A DNA stretch of 64,000 nucleotides, from assembly GCF_965219885.1 (NCBI RefSeq), contig NZ_CBDCOT010000009.1, forward strand, positions 2,046,001-2,110,000. The letters run 5' to 3'. Shown piece after piece: positions 56,108 through 64,000 of this stretch (position 1 is its first letter; every line of letters begins with the position of its first letter). The position numbers were made by a program, and so were the translations under genes. Below the pieces are notes generated by a model, which ran no database searches, was not told where the DNA came from, and saw only the letters and a program-made list of their open reading frames with translations. The DNA is from Curvivirga sp965219885 (GTDB taxonomy: Bacteria > Pseudomonadota > Alphaproteobacteria > UBA8366 > Aestuariispiraceae).

Positions 56108-57154
56108 ATGGATTTCTGTTTCCAATTATCCCCCATTGCAAACTCTCATGAATATACAGCAGATAAAGTATGTAATGAGATGGTTGAACAAGCTGTTCAT
56201 GCCGAAAAGTTAGGTGTTGAATCTGTTTCTATTACAGAACATCATATGTTGAATATCTTGATGATGCCTGCTCCGCTGCAATTAGCAGTAAAAATTGCTG
56301 CACTGACAAAGCAATTGAACATCATCACATCCATTGTTGTTCTGCCTTTACATGACATGCGTACTTACGCAGGTGACGTGGCAATTGCGGATGCACTTTG
56401 TGAAGGACGATTATTACTTGGTGTAGGGCGCGGTGCTTTTAAATATGAGATGGAACGCCTTGGTGTCACTATGGAAGAGACACAGGCAAAGTTTAATGAA
56501 TCTCTGGATGTTTTAAAGGCTCTTTTATCGGAAAAAGAAGTTTCCTGGGACGGTGAATATTATAAATTTGAACCGATGACATTAATGCCCCGTCCGGTTC
56601 AAGCTGGTGGTCCGGGAATGATGATGGCAGTGCTAAATCCAGAAGGAATTTATCATTGTACAAAGCGTGGCTTTCATATTCAGACAACGCCACTTTCTGG
56701 TCATCATCAACTACTGCTTGATCAAGTTGATGCTTTTAATCGTGCGAAAGAGGAAATGGGTGCACGAGGCGCACATTTGACCCTTTCATTATCGCGGGTT
56801 GGTTTCCCAACCAAATCGGAAAGCGATCGTCAGCGAAAGTTGGATTTGGCTTACGAATATTATTCGCGCTTCGATAATGTTTTTACGGGACCTGGTATTG
56901 TTGAGGAAGGAATCATCAAACCATTGCCACGAAAACAAACGCGAGATGAGATGGATGCATCTTTAATGATTTGCTCACCACAAGAAATGATAGATCGATT
57001 AGGTGTCTATCAAGACCTTGGCATTGACCGTGTGATTGTGAATAGCAACTTTGGTGCAGAACAGCAGGAAATACTAGATACAATGCAATTATTTGCAGAA
57101 GACGTCATGCCAAGTTTTCAGAATATAGAAACTGATGTGAAGAAGGCTGTGTAA
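56108..57154 (+). CDS. Luciferase-like flavin-dependent monooxygenase (LLM class)
   Basis: The 348-residue TIM-barrel protein of the bacterial luciferase family shows SVSITEHHMLN (44-54, the conserved EHH), GRLLLGVGRGAFKYEMERLGV (109-129) and a C-terminal region with MICSPQEMIDRLGVYQDLGIDRVIVN. Such enzymes use FMNH2 supplied by a reductase, here encoded next (1-bp gap). An AGGAGC ribosome binding site is present. The substrate is unknown. Confidence 0.93.
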   Translation: MDFCFQLSPIANSHEYTADKVCNEMVEQAVHAEKLGVESVSITEHHMLNILMMPAPLQLAVKIAALTKQLNIITSIVVLPLHDMRTYAGDVAIADALCEGRLLLGVGRGAFKYEMERLGVTMEETQAKFNESLDVLKALLSEKEVSWDGEYYKFEPMTLMPRPVQAGGPGMMMAVLNPEGIYHCTKRGFHIQTTPLSGHHQLLLDQVDAFNRAKEEMGARGAHLTLSLSRVGFPTKSESDRQRKLDLAYEYYSRFDNVFTGPGIVEEGIIKPLPRKQTRDEMDASLMICSPQEMIDRLGVYQDLGIDRVIVNSNFGAEQQEILDTMQLFAEDVMPSFQNIETDVKKAV

Positions 57155-57155
57155 T

Positions 57156-57662
57156 ATGTCTGTTGAGAATGATATTGTCGATTTTCGCCATCGATTTATT
57201 GATGGAATGCGTGGTGTTGCACAAGTTGTGACTGTTGTTACAACGGATGGACCAGCAGGACGACATGGAGCGACTGTTAGCGCATTTAATTCTATAACTG
57301 CGGATCCGCCATCTGTTTTTGTATGCCTTAAAGCAGATAGTCGAATTGCACAATCTGTGCGAATAAATGAAAAATACTGCGTAAATGTATTGCCCTACGA
57401 TGGACAAGGCATAGCTAATCAATTCGCGGGAAGGATTGATCAGGAGTTTGAGGATAGATTTCAGGGCATACCGCTAAAGGATGGTGTGTCAGAGGCACCA
57501 GAAATCATTGGTGCAACCACGTTTCAATGCAAACTTGTTGAAACCGTTACGCATGGAAGCCACCACATTTTAATTGGCAATGTACAAGATGTGCAGAGGA
57601 GTTATCAAAAACCTTTGGCTTATTATGATGGTGACTATCACATCGTGAAACCACATAACTAA
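57156..57662 (+). CDS. Flavin reductase family protein
   Basis: The 168-residue FMN-binding split-barrel protein shows MRGVAQVVTVVTTDGPAGRHGATVSAFNSITADPPSVFVCLKADSRIA, a typical flavin reductase (HpaC-like) opening, and GSHHILIGNVQDV near the end. It is the expected reductase partner of the luciferase-like oxygenase and starts 1 bp after its stop. Confidence 0.94.
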   Translation: MSVENDIVDFRHRFIDGMRGVAQVVTVVTTDGPAGRHGATVSAFNSITADPPSVFVCLKADSRIAQSVRINEKYCVNVLPYDGQGIANQFAGRIDQEFEDRFQGIPLKDGVSEAPEIIGATTFQCKLVETVTHGSHHILIGNVQDVQRSYQKPLAYYDGDYHIVKPHN

Positions 57663-57685
57663 ACTAAAAAGAGGAAGATTAAATA

Positions 57686-57883
57686 ATGCCTATTATCAGA
57701 GTAGAGATGTTTAAGGGGCGAAACCGCGAGCAAAAACGCGAGTTAGTTAAAGAATTAACAGAGACATTTGTTCGTGTTGCAGGCGGTAACAAAGAAGGGG
57801 TGACCGTACTTCTAAGTGATGTAGATAAAGAAGATTGGGGTGTTCGTGGGGAACTATGTTGTGACTTGGTGCCAGATAAATAA
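57686..57883 (+). CDS. 4-Oxalocrotonate tautomerase family protein
   Basis: The 65-residue protein has the catalytic Pro1 (after Met removal: MPIIRVEMFKGR) and the Arg residues of the family (NREQKRELVKELTETFVRV). The C-terminal half NKEGVTVLLSDVDKEDWGVRGEL fits the fold. It could isomerise an enol product of the monooxygenase. It is in the middle of the four-gene unit. Confidence 0.93.
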   Translation: MPIIRVEMFKGRNREQKRELVKELTETFVRVAGGNKEGVTVLLSDVDKEDWGVRGELCCDLVPDK

Positions 57884-57894
57884 AGGGGCAGGAC

Positions 57895-58674
57895 ATGGTT
57901 AAAGCATTGGAATGTGAATATACAATTGAAGGGAATGGGAAACCGTTATTTCTTATTCATGGGATAGGGGCTGCAAGAGACACCTGGCGATTTGTTATTC
58001 CTGAATTGGTGAAAGATTTCACAGTGATCAGCTATGATTTGAGAGGTCATGGTGAGTCACAAAAACCGACTGAGGAATTCGGCTTAGATGAATTGGTTGC
58101 TGATCTTGAACTGTTGCGTCAGAAAATTGGTATAGAGAAGGCACATTTCGCCGGTCATTCGTTAGGGGGTATGATAGGGCCTGCATACGCGCGCTTATAT
58201 CCTGAGCGTGTTCATTCTTTGGGCATTCTTTCTACAGCTGCAGGTCGAACACAGGAAGATAGTGATAAGGTTTGGGCGGTCGTTCATGCTATGGAAGAAA
58301 AAGGGGTCTCCAATGTTTTACCTGCGTTAAAAGATAGGTGGTATACAGACGGCTTTTTAGATAAACATCCGGATATTGTAGAACGGCGACTGAAACAAGT
58401 AATCAACACTGATCCTGAAATATTTATGAATGTATTTCGTATTTATGCTGGCACGGAGATGTTGCCTTGGTTACATGAGGTTAAGGTCCCATCTCTGGTT
58501 TTAACAGGTGAGAAAGATGGCGGATGCAACCCGCGTTTGAACCAGTTAATCCATGATGAACTTGCCAATTCCGAATTGGTAATATTACCTGAATTAAAGC
58601 ATTCGATCTTATTAGAAGATGGAGCCACGGTTGCGAAACACTTGATTAGGTTTATCCAAAAACTCACTAATTGA
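57895..58674 (+). CDS. Alpha/beta hydrolase
   Basis: The 259-residue protein has the nucleophile elbow GHSLGG (Ser near residue 89), an oxyanion HGIG, the catalytic-type Asp in LTGEKDGG and a His in ELKHSILLEDG. It resembles 3-oxoadipate enol-lactone hydrolase or meta-cleavage hydrolases. It is the fourth gene of the operon and probably performs the hydrolytic last step. Confidence 0.92.
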   Translation: MVKALECEYTIEGNGKPLFLIHGIGAARDTWRFVIPELVKDFTVISYDLRGHGESQKPTEEFGLDELVADLELLRQKIGIEKAHFAGHSLGGMIGPAYARLYPERVHSLGILSTAAGRTQEDSDKVWAVVHAMEEKGVSNVLPALKDRWYTDGFLDKHPDIVERRLKQVINTDPEIFMNVFRIYAGTEMLPWLHEVKVPSLVLTGEKDGGCNPRLNQLIHDELANSELVILPELKHSILLEDGATVAKHLIRFIQKLTN

Positions 58675-58720
58675 TTACAGGTGGATCTGAGGCGAGCTAA
58701 GCAAGTAAGAAATATATTTT

Positions 58721-58750
58721 AATGATTGTTCCCATTTAGGGACAGTCATT
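58721..58750 (+). terminator. Possible terminator hairpin after the monooxygenase operon
   Basis: The stem AATGATTGTTCCC / GGGACAGTCATT has one bulge and G-T pairs, and a 5-nt loop. The T tract is weak. Confidence 0.4.
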
Positions 58751-58819
58751 GCTTACGATTTAAAGTACTTTTTGAATATGGCAAATTTTCTGTATTTCAA
58801 TTTCTGAAGGGAATAGCTG

Positions 58820-59947
58820 ATGAGAAAAGTACTTTTAGTCGATGATGATGCTAATCTGTTATCCGGATTAAAGAGACATTTTCGGAAGAAATACAGCCTT
58901 TTTACAGCTACAAGTGGTGCTGAAGCCCTTAAAATTGCAAATGAAAATGAAGATATTGCTGTTGTTGTAAGTGACATGAGCATGCCTGAGATGACAGGTT
59001 TGGAATTTTTGAAAAAACTGAAAGTTCAAAACAAGTCAATTATCGGTATCATGTTAACAGGTAATATTGATCAGCAAACCGCTGTGGACGCCATCAATGA
59101 AGGTGAGATTTTTAGATTTCTTAAAAAACCCTGTGATTCTGATGCATTATCCAAAGTGATAGATTCTGCGATTAAGCAATTTAATCTGATTAATGCAGAG
59201 AAGGAATTATTGGAATCAACACTTGCTGGAAGTTTGAAATTCCTTGTGGATTTGTTTGCGTTCACTGCCCCACGTGAGTCTGCCCAAGCGGGGCAGGTTC
59301 GCGAGTTGGTGATGCAATATCAAAAGAATTTATTGTTAGAAAATTTCTGGCAAGTGAATTTAGCTGCGATGCTATTACCATTTAGCAACTTTATTGCCTC
59401 AGAAGAATTACAAGAAAAACGCCGACAAAAATTACCTTTGAACGCAGATGATATTCAAGAAGCGAAAGATAGTTTAGGCGTTATGAATGGGTTACTGCAA
59501 AACATACCTCGCGTGAATGAAGTATCTTCTCTAATCAATGATAATGGATTATTTGACCTTGAAGGTGTCATTCCTCAAAATATGGAAAGTCAGCTATTAA
59601 CGATTACAAATTATATTGTCAGTGAAACAAGTAGTGAAACTTTTCTTTCCACTAAGAAGCAAGAGTTTCTAGATAAATTTCAAGGATTTGATGAACGTAT
59701 TTTAGATACGGTTTGGCATTATCATGCTAATAGCACCACTGCAGAAGATGTGGAAACGATCTCTTTGCCAATAGGTCTATTAGAAGCAGATTATCGCCTG
59801 ATGGAGGATTTGATATCTGACGCAGGGAGATTGCTTCTCGCCAAAGATACAGTCATTTCGGCAGCACATTTAAAGAAAATAGAAAAAATTATTGAGGTTG
59901 AAAAAATCTCAAACCCTATTACTGTGCAGCGTCAAGTTTCTGATTAA
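58820..59947 (+). CDS. Response regulator with degenerate HD-GYP-like output
   Basis: The 375-residue protein has an N-terminal receiver (1-120) with acidic residues near 8-10, phospho-acceptor Asp52 (SDMSMPEMTG) and Lys103 in KKPCD. The C-terminal part (about 125-370) follows the plan of RpfG-type c-di-GMP phosphodiesterases (LKFLVDLFAFTAPRESA, NLAAMLLPF, GLLQNIPRV, SLPIGLLEADYRLMEDL, LLLAKDTVIS). However, neither the HD pair nor the GYP motif is present. It is probably a non-catalytic signalling or binding output. Confidence 0.82.
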   Translation: MRKVLLVDDDANLLSGLKRHFRKKYSLFTATSGAEALKIANENEDIAVVVSDMSMPEMTGLEFLKKLKVQNKSIIGIMLTGNIDQQTAVDAINEGEIFRFLKKPCDSDALSKVIDSAIKQFNLINAEKELLESTLAGSLKFLVDLFAFTAPRESAQAGQVRELVMQYQKNLLLENFWQVNLAAMLLPFSNFIASEELQEKRRQKLPLNADDIQEAKDSLGVMNGLLQNIPRVNEVSSLINDNGLFDLEGVIPQNMESQLLTITNYIVSETSSETFLSTKKQEFLDKFQGFDERILDTVWHYHANSTTAEDVETISLPIGLLEADYRLMEDLISDAGRLLLAKDTVISAAHLKKIEKIIEVEKISNPITVQRQVSD

Positions 59948-59955
59948 GAGATAAG

Positions 59956-60927
59956 TTAGGCACTTGTTTGTAATTGTGGTGTTAACAAGACTGTCCGAAT
60001 GAGAGATAACTGGCTGTTCGTATTGGTTTTCATAAATATACGTTTCAGATAAGTCCTCGCAGAGCTATCCGTTAACCCAACTTTATCAGCTGCATCTTTC
60101 AGGTTCTGTCCATTCACCAAATGATGAAGTAATCGAGCCTCTGATGGTGGAAGAGAATATAGGGATTGTAAGGTTTCAACAGATGGTGCGATATGCATAT
60201 CAGGATCAGATAGGAGCAGGCATAAATCATTTGTATCTTCAAACCCCGATGCGATAATCGTCAACGTTGTATCGCTATGCTCTTTATCTAATGAAATTGC
60301 GGTTTCTTCAGCTAAAGGCACTTTCAGTATTTCTGTAATTTTATCGCGATGGCTAGCTTGAACCGCACGTAGAATATTATCGCGGTCGATAACGACTGAA
60401 TCAGCCTTGTTACATATTTCCTGCCCATATTTGTTAATGGATGAAATTTTGCCAGATCGATCACATATAATAACACCAACAGACAAACGATCTAGGGCCG
60501 CTTTGTGATACATATCAGAACTTTGAGTTTTGGAACTGACCTCTGTCTTTTTTTCAAGTGAGTCTAGGATACAGCTTTGTAATTCTTCATTATCACAAGG
60601 TTTGGTGCAAAAACGGAAAATTTCGGTTGTGTTAATAACTTGGGTTACAACTTCTAAATCCGCCGTACCTGTTAACATGATTATTTGAGTTGTCGCATCT
60701 ATCTCGTGAATTTTTTGTGCCAGTTGGATGCCATTTAATTGAGGCATGCTATAGTCTGTGACCACAACGTCAAATGCGTTTTCTTTCTGCATTTCAATAG
60801 CCTCAAATGGGCTGGCAGTAGATTGTATTATCCAGTCATTTTTATTTGATCTTAGAGTAGATCGAATGATCCCATCTAATAAAAGTTTTTCATCGTCTAC
60901 AAAAAGAATACGTGGTTTTGCTGACAT
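59956..60927 (-). CDS. Response regulator with LuxR-type HTH output
   Basis: From the ATG at 60927 the product has 323 residues. The receiver (about 1-125) has phospho-acceptor Asp58 (VTDYSMPQLNG) and the KPCDNEE segment. A middle region (about 150-240) resembles a PAS fold (SVGVIICDRSGKISSINKYG). The C-terminal LuxR-like HTH is at about 255-315 (LPPSEARLLHHLVNGQNLKDAADKVGLTDSSARTYLKRIF). Upstream in-frame ATG 60978 is less likely. It is convergent with the preceding response regulator gene and divergent from the next. Confidence 0.85.
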   Translation of the reverse strand: MSAKPRILFVDDEKLLLDGIIRSTLRSNKNDWIIQSTASPFEAIEMQKENAFDVVVTDYSMPQLNGIQLAQKIHEIDATTQIIMLTGTADLEVVTQVINTTEIFRFCTKPCDNEELQSCILDSLEKKTEVSSKTQSSDMYHKAALDRLSVGVIICDRSGKISSINKYGQEICNKADSVVIDRDNILRAVQASHRDKITEILKVPLAEETAISLDKEHSDTTLTIIASGFEDTNDLCLLLSDPDMHIAPSVETLQSLYSLPPSEARLLHHLVNGQNLKDAADKVGLTDSSARTYLKRIFMKTNTNSQLSLIRTVLLTPQLQTSA

Positions 60928-61176
60928 TCTACACTTTCGCTTTTGATCAAAAATTGACGAATGAAGGTCAGTCCTCAAATGGGGATGGATATCAAACAGC
61001 CAATTCTATTATTGTTTAATGAATTCTATATCTAAAATATAAATATTAGAAGGGATTAATGTTGTTTTGTGATTTAAAAGTTTATTGAAAATAAAGAATT
61101 TAGCAAAGAATAACTATCGTAATAATAGATTTTTAAGAATAAATACAATAAAATAGTAGCGAAAGATGAGGGAATA

Positions 61177-62403
61177 ATGTCGCAGAAACCACATGTTTTA
61201 TTTGTAGATGATGAAGAGAATATTCTTCAGGGATTGCGTCGTGGTTTTCGTGGGAAGCGTAAAGAATGGTCAATGAGTTTTGCTGTTGGTGGCAAGAATG
61301 CATTAGAGATTATAGAAGATAATGAGATTGATATCATCGTTTCAGATATGCGCATGCCAGAGATGGACGGCGCTGAATTATTAGAGAAGGTGAAAGAAAA
61401 GTCACCGGGCACGACACGTATTGTGCTTTCTGGATATGCTGAGAATGAAGCGATTTTGAAAGTTGTTGGACCAGCCCATCAATATTTTGCTAAACCATGC
61501 GACTTTGAAGTTTTAGAACAGAATTTAACTCGCATTCTGAACTTGCGTTCTATGATTGATGAAAAAGGCATTCGTGCCAAAATTACGGGCTTGGAATCTT
61601 TACCATCCCTGCCAGATCTCTTTTTAAAATTATTAAATACTATTGCTGATAAAGACGCACATGTTCAGGATATTTGTGCTCTAATTGAGCAAGATTTAGG
61701 CTTAAAAAGTCAAATATTGAGGATTAGTAATTCAGCATTCTTCAGTGTACCACAGCAGGTTACAAAAATGGAAACTGCGTTGAATTTACTTGGTTTAAAC
61801 ACCATTAGAAGTCTTGCTTTATTGGAGGGGTTTTTCAGGGTCTTTGAAAAACAGGATGATCTCATAAATATTCTGAGCAATCTGAGTGAAAACTCAATGT
61901 CTATTGCGAAACTATCAGGACAATTAGCTAATAAATTGGAGCTAAATGAGCAGCAACGTGACTGGGCATCTTCTGCAGGTGCTTTAGCTCATATTGGCAC
62001 ATTGTATATTGCGGCAGAAGAACCCGAGGTTTTTAAGCATGCTGCTAACAAAGCGGATACAACATCCAAGCCCATATTTGAATTTGAACAAGAATTTATA
62101 GGGTATCATCATGCAGCAATTGGCGGATATATCTTGGGGCTATGGGGGTTCCCAATAGAGATTTGCGAAGCTGTTGCTTATCATCATAGCCCAGATGACT
62201 GGCAGGGCGAAAATGCCGCGATCATCACTTGTGTTTATTTCGCCCAACTGCTTACCAATCTAATTTCTGACGTAAATCAGGACGAAACTGAAATTTTCCC
62301 TATACTAAAACAGGATAGTTTTTTGCGAAGCCAGCTCGACTTTGATGACCAAGAGATAGAAGCATTTATTCAAAAAATCATTCAGAATTTCAAATCTAAT
62401 TAA
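61177..62403 (+). CDS. Response regulator with HDOD output domain
   Basis: The 408-residue protein has a receiver (1-125; Asp57 in SDMRMPEMDG; AKPCDFE). An HDOD domain (about 135-330) follows, with LESLPSLPDLFLKLL, IEQDLGLKSQILRISNSAFFSV, ALNLLGLNTIRSLAL and, later, EQEFIGYHHAAIGGYILGLWGFP with YHHSP, an HD-like remnant. HDOD proteins are regulatory and usually lack phosphodiesterase activity. It precedes the PhnD-like gene by 77 bp. Confidence 0.92.
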   Translation: MSQKPHVLFVDDEENILQGLRRGFRGKRKEWSMSFAVGGKNALEIIEDNEIDIIVSDMRMPEMDGAELLEKVKEKSPGTTRIVLSGYAENEAILKVVGPAHQYFAKPCDFEVLEQNLTRILNLRSMIDEKGIRAKITGLESLPSLPDLFLKLLNTIADKDAHVQDICALIEQDLGLKSQILRISNSAFFSVPQQVTKMETALNLLGLNTIRSLALLEGFFRVFEKQDDLINILSNLSENSMSIAKLSGQLANKLELNEQQRDWASSAGALAHIGTLYIAAEEPEVFKHAANKADTTSKPIFEFEQEFIGYHHAAIGGYILGLWGFPIEICEAVAYHHSPDDWQGENAAIITCVYFAQLLTNLISDVNQDETEIFPILKQDSFLRSQLDFDDQEIEAFIQKIIQNFKSN

Positions 62404-62480
62404 GTTTGTCACCAAATGAGGATGTTTTCACTTCGGTGGATGTGGAAAGTTAAAGAAGATTTAAATTATAGGAGGCTGTC

Positions 62481-63344
62481 ATGAAGAAACTATATCATAC
62501 TGTAATCGCTACCGCGTTTTTGGGTTTAGCTATCTCTGCTTCCAATGTCGCATCTGCATCTGACAATAGATTGTATTTTGGTATTGTTCCACAGCAAGCG
62601 GCTAGTCGTTTAGCAAAAATGTGGGGACCGTTTATGAATGAAATCTCAAACCAAACTGGGATGACAATTCAGTTTGCGACCATGAAAGATATTCCAAGTT
62701 TTGAAAAATGTTTAGCAAAAGGCGCTTATGATATTTCTTATATGAATCCCTATCATTACACTGTTTTTAGTAAACAATCCGGGTATGAGGCTATCGCCCA
62801 TCAAACAGAGAAAAAGTTAAAAGGACTGATCGTGGTTAGAAGCGATTCTGATGTGTTGACGTTAAAAGATTTACGAGGTCAAAAAGTCGCTTTTCCATCT
62901 CCAGCTGCCTTTGGGGCAAGCGTTTTACCACGCGCGGAAATGCAGGGGCAAAATATTGATTTTGAACCTATTTATGTAAAATCGCATGATAGTGTATATA
63001 AGGCAGTTGCAAATAAATTAATGCCGGCAGGTGGTGGCGTACAACGTACCTTTAACAGTATTCCTGATGATTTGAAGGACCAATTGAAAGTTATTTACCG
63101 AACAAATGGTTATACACCTCATGCATTTGCAGTGAAGGGCGATATGGATGAGAAAAGAAAACAGGCAATACAAGCCGCTATGATTTTAATTTCTCAAGAA
63201 CATCCAGAACTTTTAAAGAATATCGGTATGAAAGGTATTCAAAATGCAACCAATGATACCTGGAATGATGTCCGCGATTTAGAACTGTCGATGGCTGATA
63301 CGAAAATTGAACAACAAGGTGAGGTTAAATGTCGTTTCGATTAA
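62481..63344 (+). CDS. PhnD-like periplasmic phosphonate/phosphate-type binding protein
   Basis: The 287-residue protein has a signal peptide (cleavage after about ASA at 27). The mature part fits the PhnD/PF12974 class: LYFGIVPQQAASRLAKMWGPF, SYMNPYHYTVFSK, the loop VAFPSPAAFGASVLPRAEMQ. No ABC transporter gene adjoins it; instead a membrane sensor follows with a 16-bp overlap. It probably detects a ligand for the sensor, in the manner of TorT-like accessory proteins. Confidence 0.9.
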   Translation: MKKLYHTVIATAFLGLAISASNVASASDNRLYFGIVPQQAASRLAKMWGPFMNEISNQTGMTIQFATMKDIPSFEKCLAKGAYDISYMNPYHYTVFSKQSGYEAIAHQTEKKLKGLIVVRSDSDVLTLKDLRGQKVAFPSPAAFGASVLPRAEMQGQNIDFEPIYVKSHDSVYKAVANKLMPAGGGVQRTFNSIPDDLKDQLKVIYRTNGYTPHAFAVKGDMDEKRKQAIQAAMILISQEHPELLKNIGMKGIQNATNDTWNDVRDLELSMADTKIEQQGEVKCRFD

Positions 63345-64000
63345 AAACGATTTTAGGAATCGCACTGATTGAAATTGTTCTTTTATCCATCTTAGTATTC
63401 AGCAGTATGAAATATCTGCAGGATTCGAATGAAGAACAGCTTTTAGAACGTGCACGTACTTCCGCCCAATTATTTGCAACGATGACGACAGACGCTGTTA
63501 TTTCTATGGATATCGCAACTTTAGATGCGATGGTTGAAAAGGCGCTCACTAACCCAAGTTTTCTATATTTGCGCATTATTCATGGATCTGGTGCGGTTCT
63601 ATCACAGCAAGGCTCAGACGATATTCTCAATCGTGAATTTTTTGAAGACACTAGCATTAAAGATGCCCTTCAGGATCAAATTCTTGATGTCAGTTTTCCC
63701 ATTACTATTGATCAGGAAGAATTTGGCAGAGTTGAGTTGGGATTAGATACAAGGCAATTGGAAAGTTTAATTGATGATGCAGGCCAACATATGTTGGTTT
63801 TAGCGTTAGTTGAGATTGCGCTTGTTGGTGTATTTGGATTCATTTTGGGTGGGATGCTTACCCGTCAGTTAAACTCTATACAAAAAGGCGCAAAGAAGGT
63901 GGCATCAGGTGATCTTGGTTACACAATCAAGGTTAGCGGAAAAGACGAACTTGCGGATACAGCTCATAGCTTTAATGAGATGTCAAAATCATTGGCACGC
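63329..64000 (+). CDS. Membrane sensor protein with HAMP domain (3' end outside window)
   Basis: The frame is open from ATG 63329 to the window end (224 codons). It has a membrane segment at 8-27, a periplasmic domain of about 125 residues, a second membrane segment at about 153-176 and a HAMP domain beginning at about 177 (TRQLNSIQKGAKKVASGDLG). The output (histidine kinase, cyclase or other) lies beyond the window. The start overlaps the PhnD-like gene by 16 bp, so the two are translationally coupled. Confidence 0.88.
   Translation, partial: MSFRLKTILGIALIEIVLLSILVFSSMKYLQDSNEEQLLERARTSAQLFATMTTDAVISMDIATLDAMVEKALTNPSFLYLRIIHGSGAVLSQQGSDDILNREFFEDTSIKDALQDQILDVSFPITIDQEEFGRVELGLDTRQLESLIDDAGQHMLVLALVEIALVGVFGFILGGMLTRQLNSIQKGAKKVASGDLGYTIKVSGKDELADTAHSFNEMSKSLAR

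Overview
The window looks like chromosome of a low-GC (AT-leaning) alphaproteobacterium, probably a marine Rhodospirillales-type organism. The 16S rRNA and the rrn layout (16S, tRNA-Ile, tRNA-Ala, 23S, 5S, tRNA-fMet) are alphaproteobacterial. So are the ATP12 F1-assembly chaperone, the DUF1489 protein and the long malic enzyme with a phosphotransacetylase-like tail. Genus cannot be fixed from sequence reading alone. Base and codon use look even across the window. No transposase, integrase, CRISPR array or plasmid gene was seen.

Layout. 1-8153: a one-strand housekeeping run (Do-type protease, rarA, crcB, rluC-type pseudouridine synthase, HAD phosphatase, AsmA-like protein, ATP12). 8154-12379: propionyl-CoA carboxylase genes pccB-pccA behind a promoter region with two matching dyads, then acylphosphatase. 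12493-18330: a DUF6161-like membrane protein, a broken partial copy of thiQ, a solute-binding protein, and the thiamine transporter thiBPQ under a TPP riboswitch. 18355-24565: lipB, tRNA-Leu and a patchwork of small or poorly known genes (DUF2927-like membrane protein, tail-collar protein, DUF4197, VF530, a lipoprotein and a helical protein). 24570-31912: an Rrf2 regulator with an AhpD-like protein, DUF4269, two stand-alone PAS proteins, maeB, mgtE and an Ada-like zinc-motif protein.

32001-48499 holds most of a leucine/isovalerate degradation regulon in two parts: liuR-thioesterase-ivd at 32-34 kb and liuB-liuC-liuD-liuE at 42.6-48 kb. Both parts carry an ACGTTTACGT-type palindrome of the kind bound by the MerR-family regulator LiuR. 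Between them lie RidA, an SDR, a DsbA-fold isomerase, a gamma-butyrobetaine-dioxygenase-like gene with a divergent LysR, a cysteine hydrolase with a divergent Lrp, and a MarR-GNAT fusion downstream of an MFS transporter that faces an AraC regulator.

48500-54670 is one complete rRNA operon with a readable promoter, processing stems and terminator. The 3' end of its last tRNA (initiator Met) is repeated exactly 196 bp downstream, like an attachment-site pair. 55129-58674 is a LysR gene followed by a compact operon for a two-component flavin monooxygenase, a tautomerase and a hydrolase. 58820 to the window end is a signalling locus: three receiver proteins with different outputs (degenerate HD-GYP, LuxR-type HTH, HDOD), a PhnD-like periplasmic binding protein, and a HAMP-containing membrane sensor cut by the window edge.
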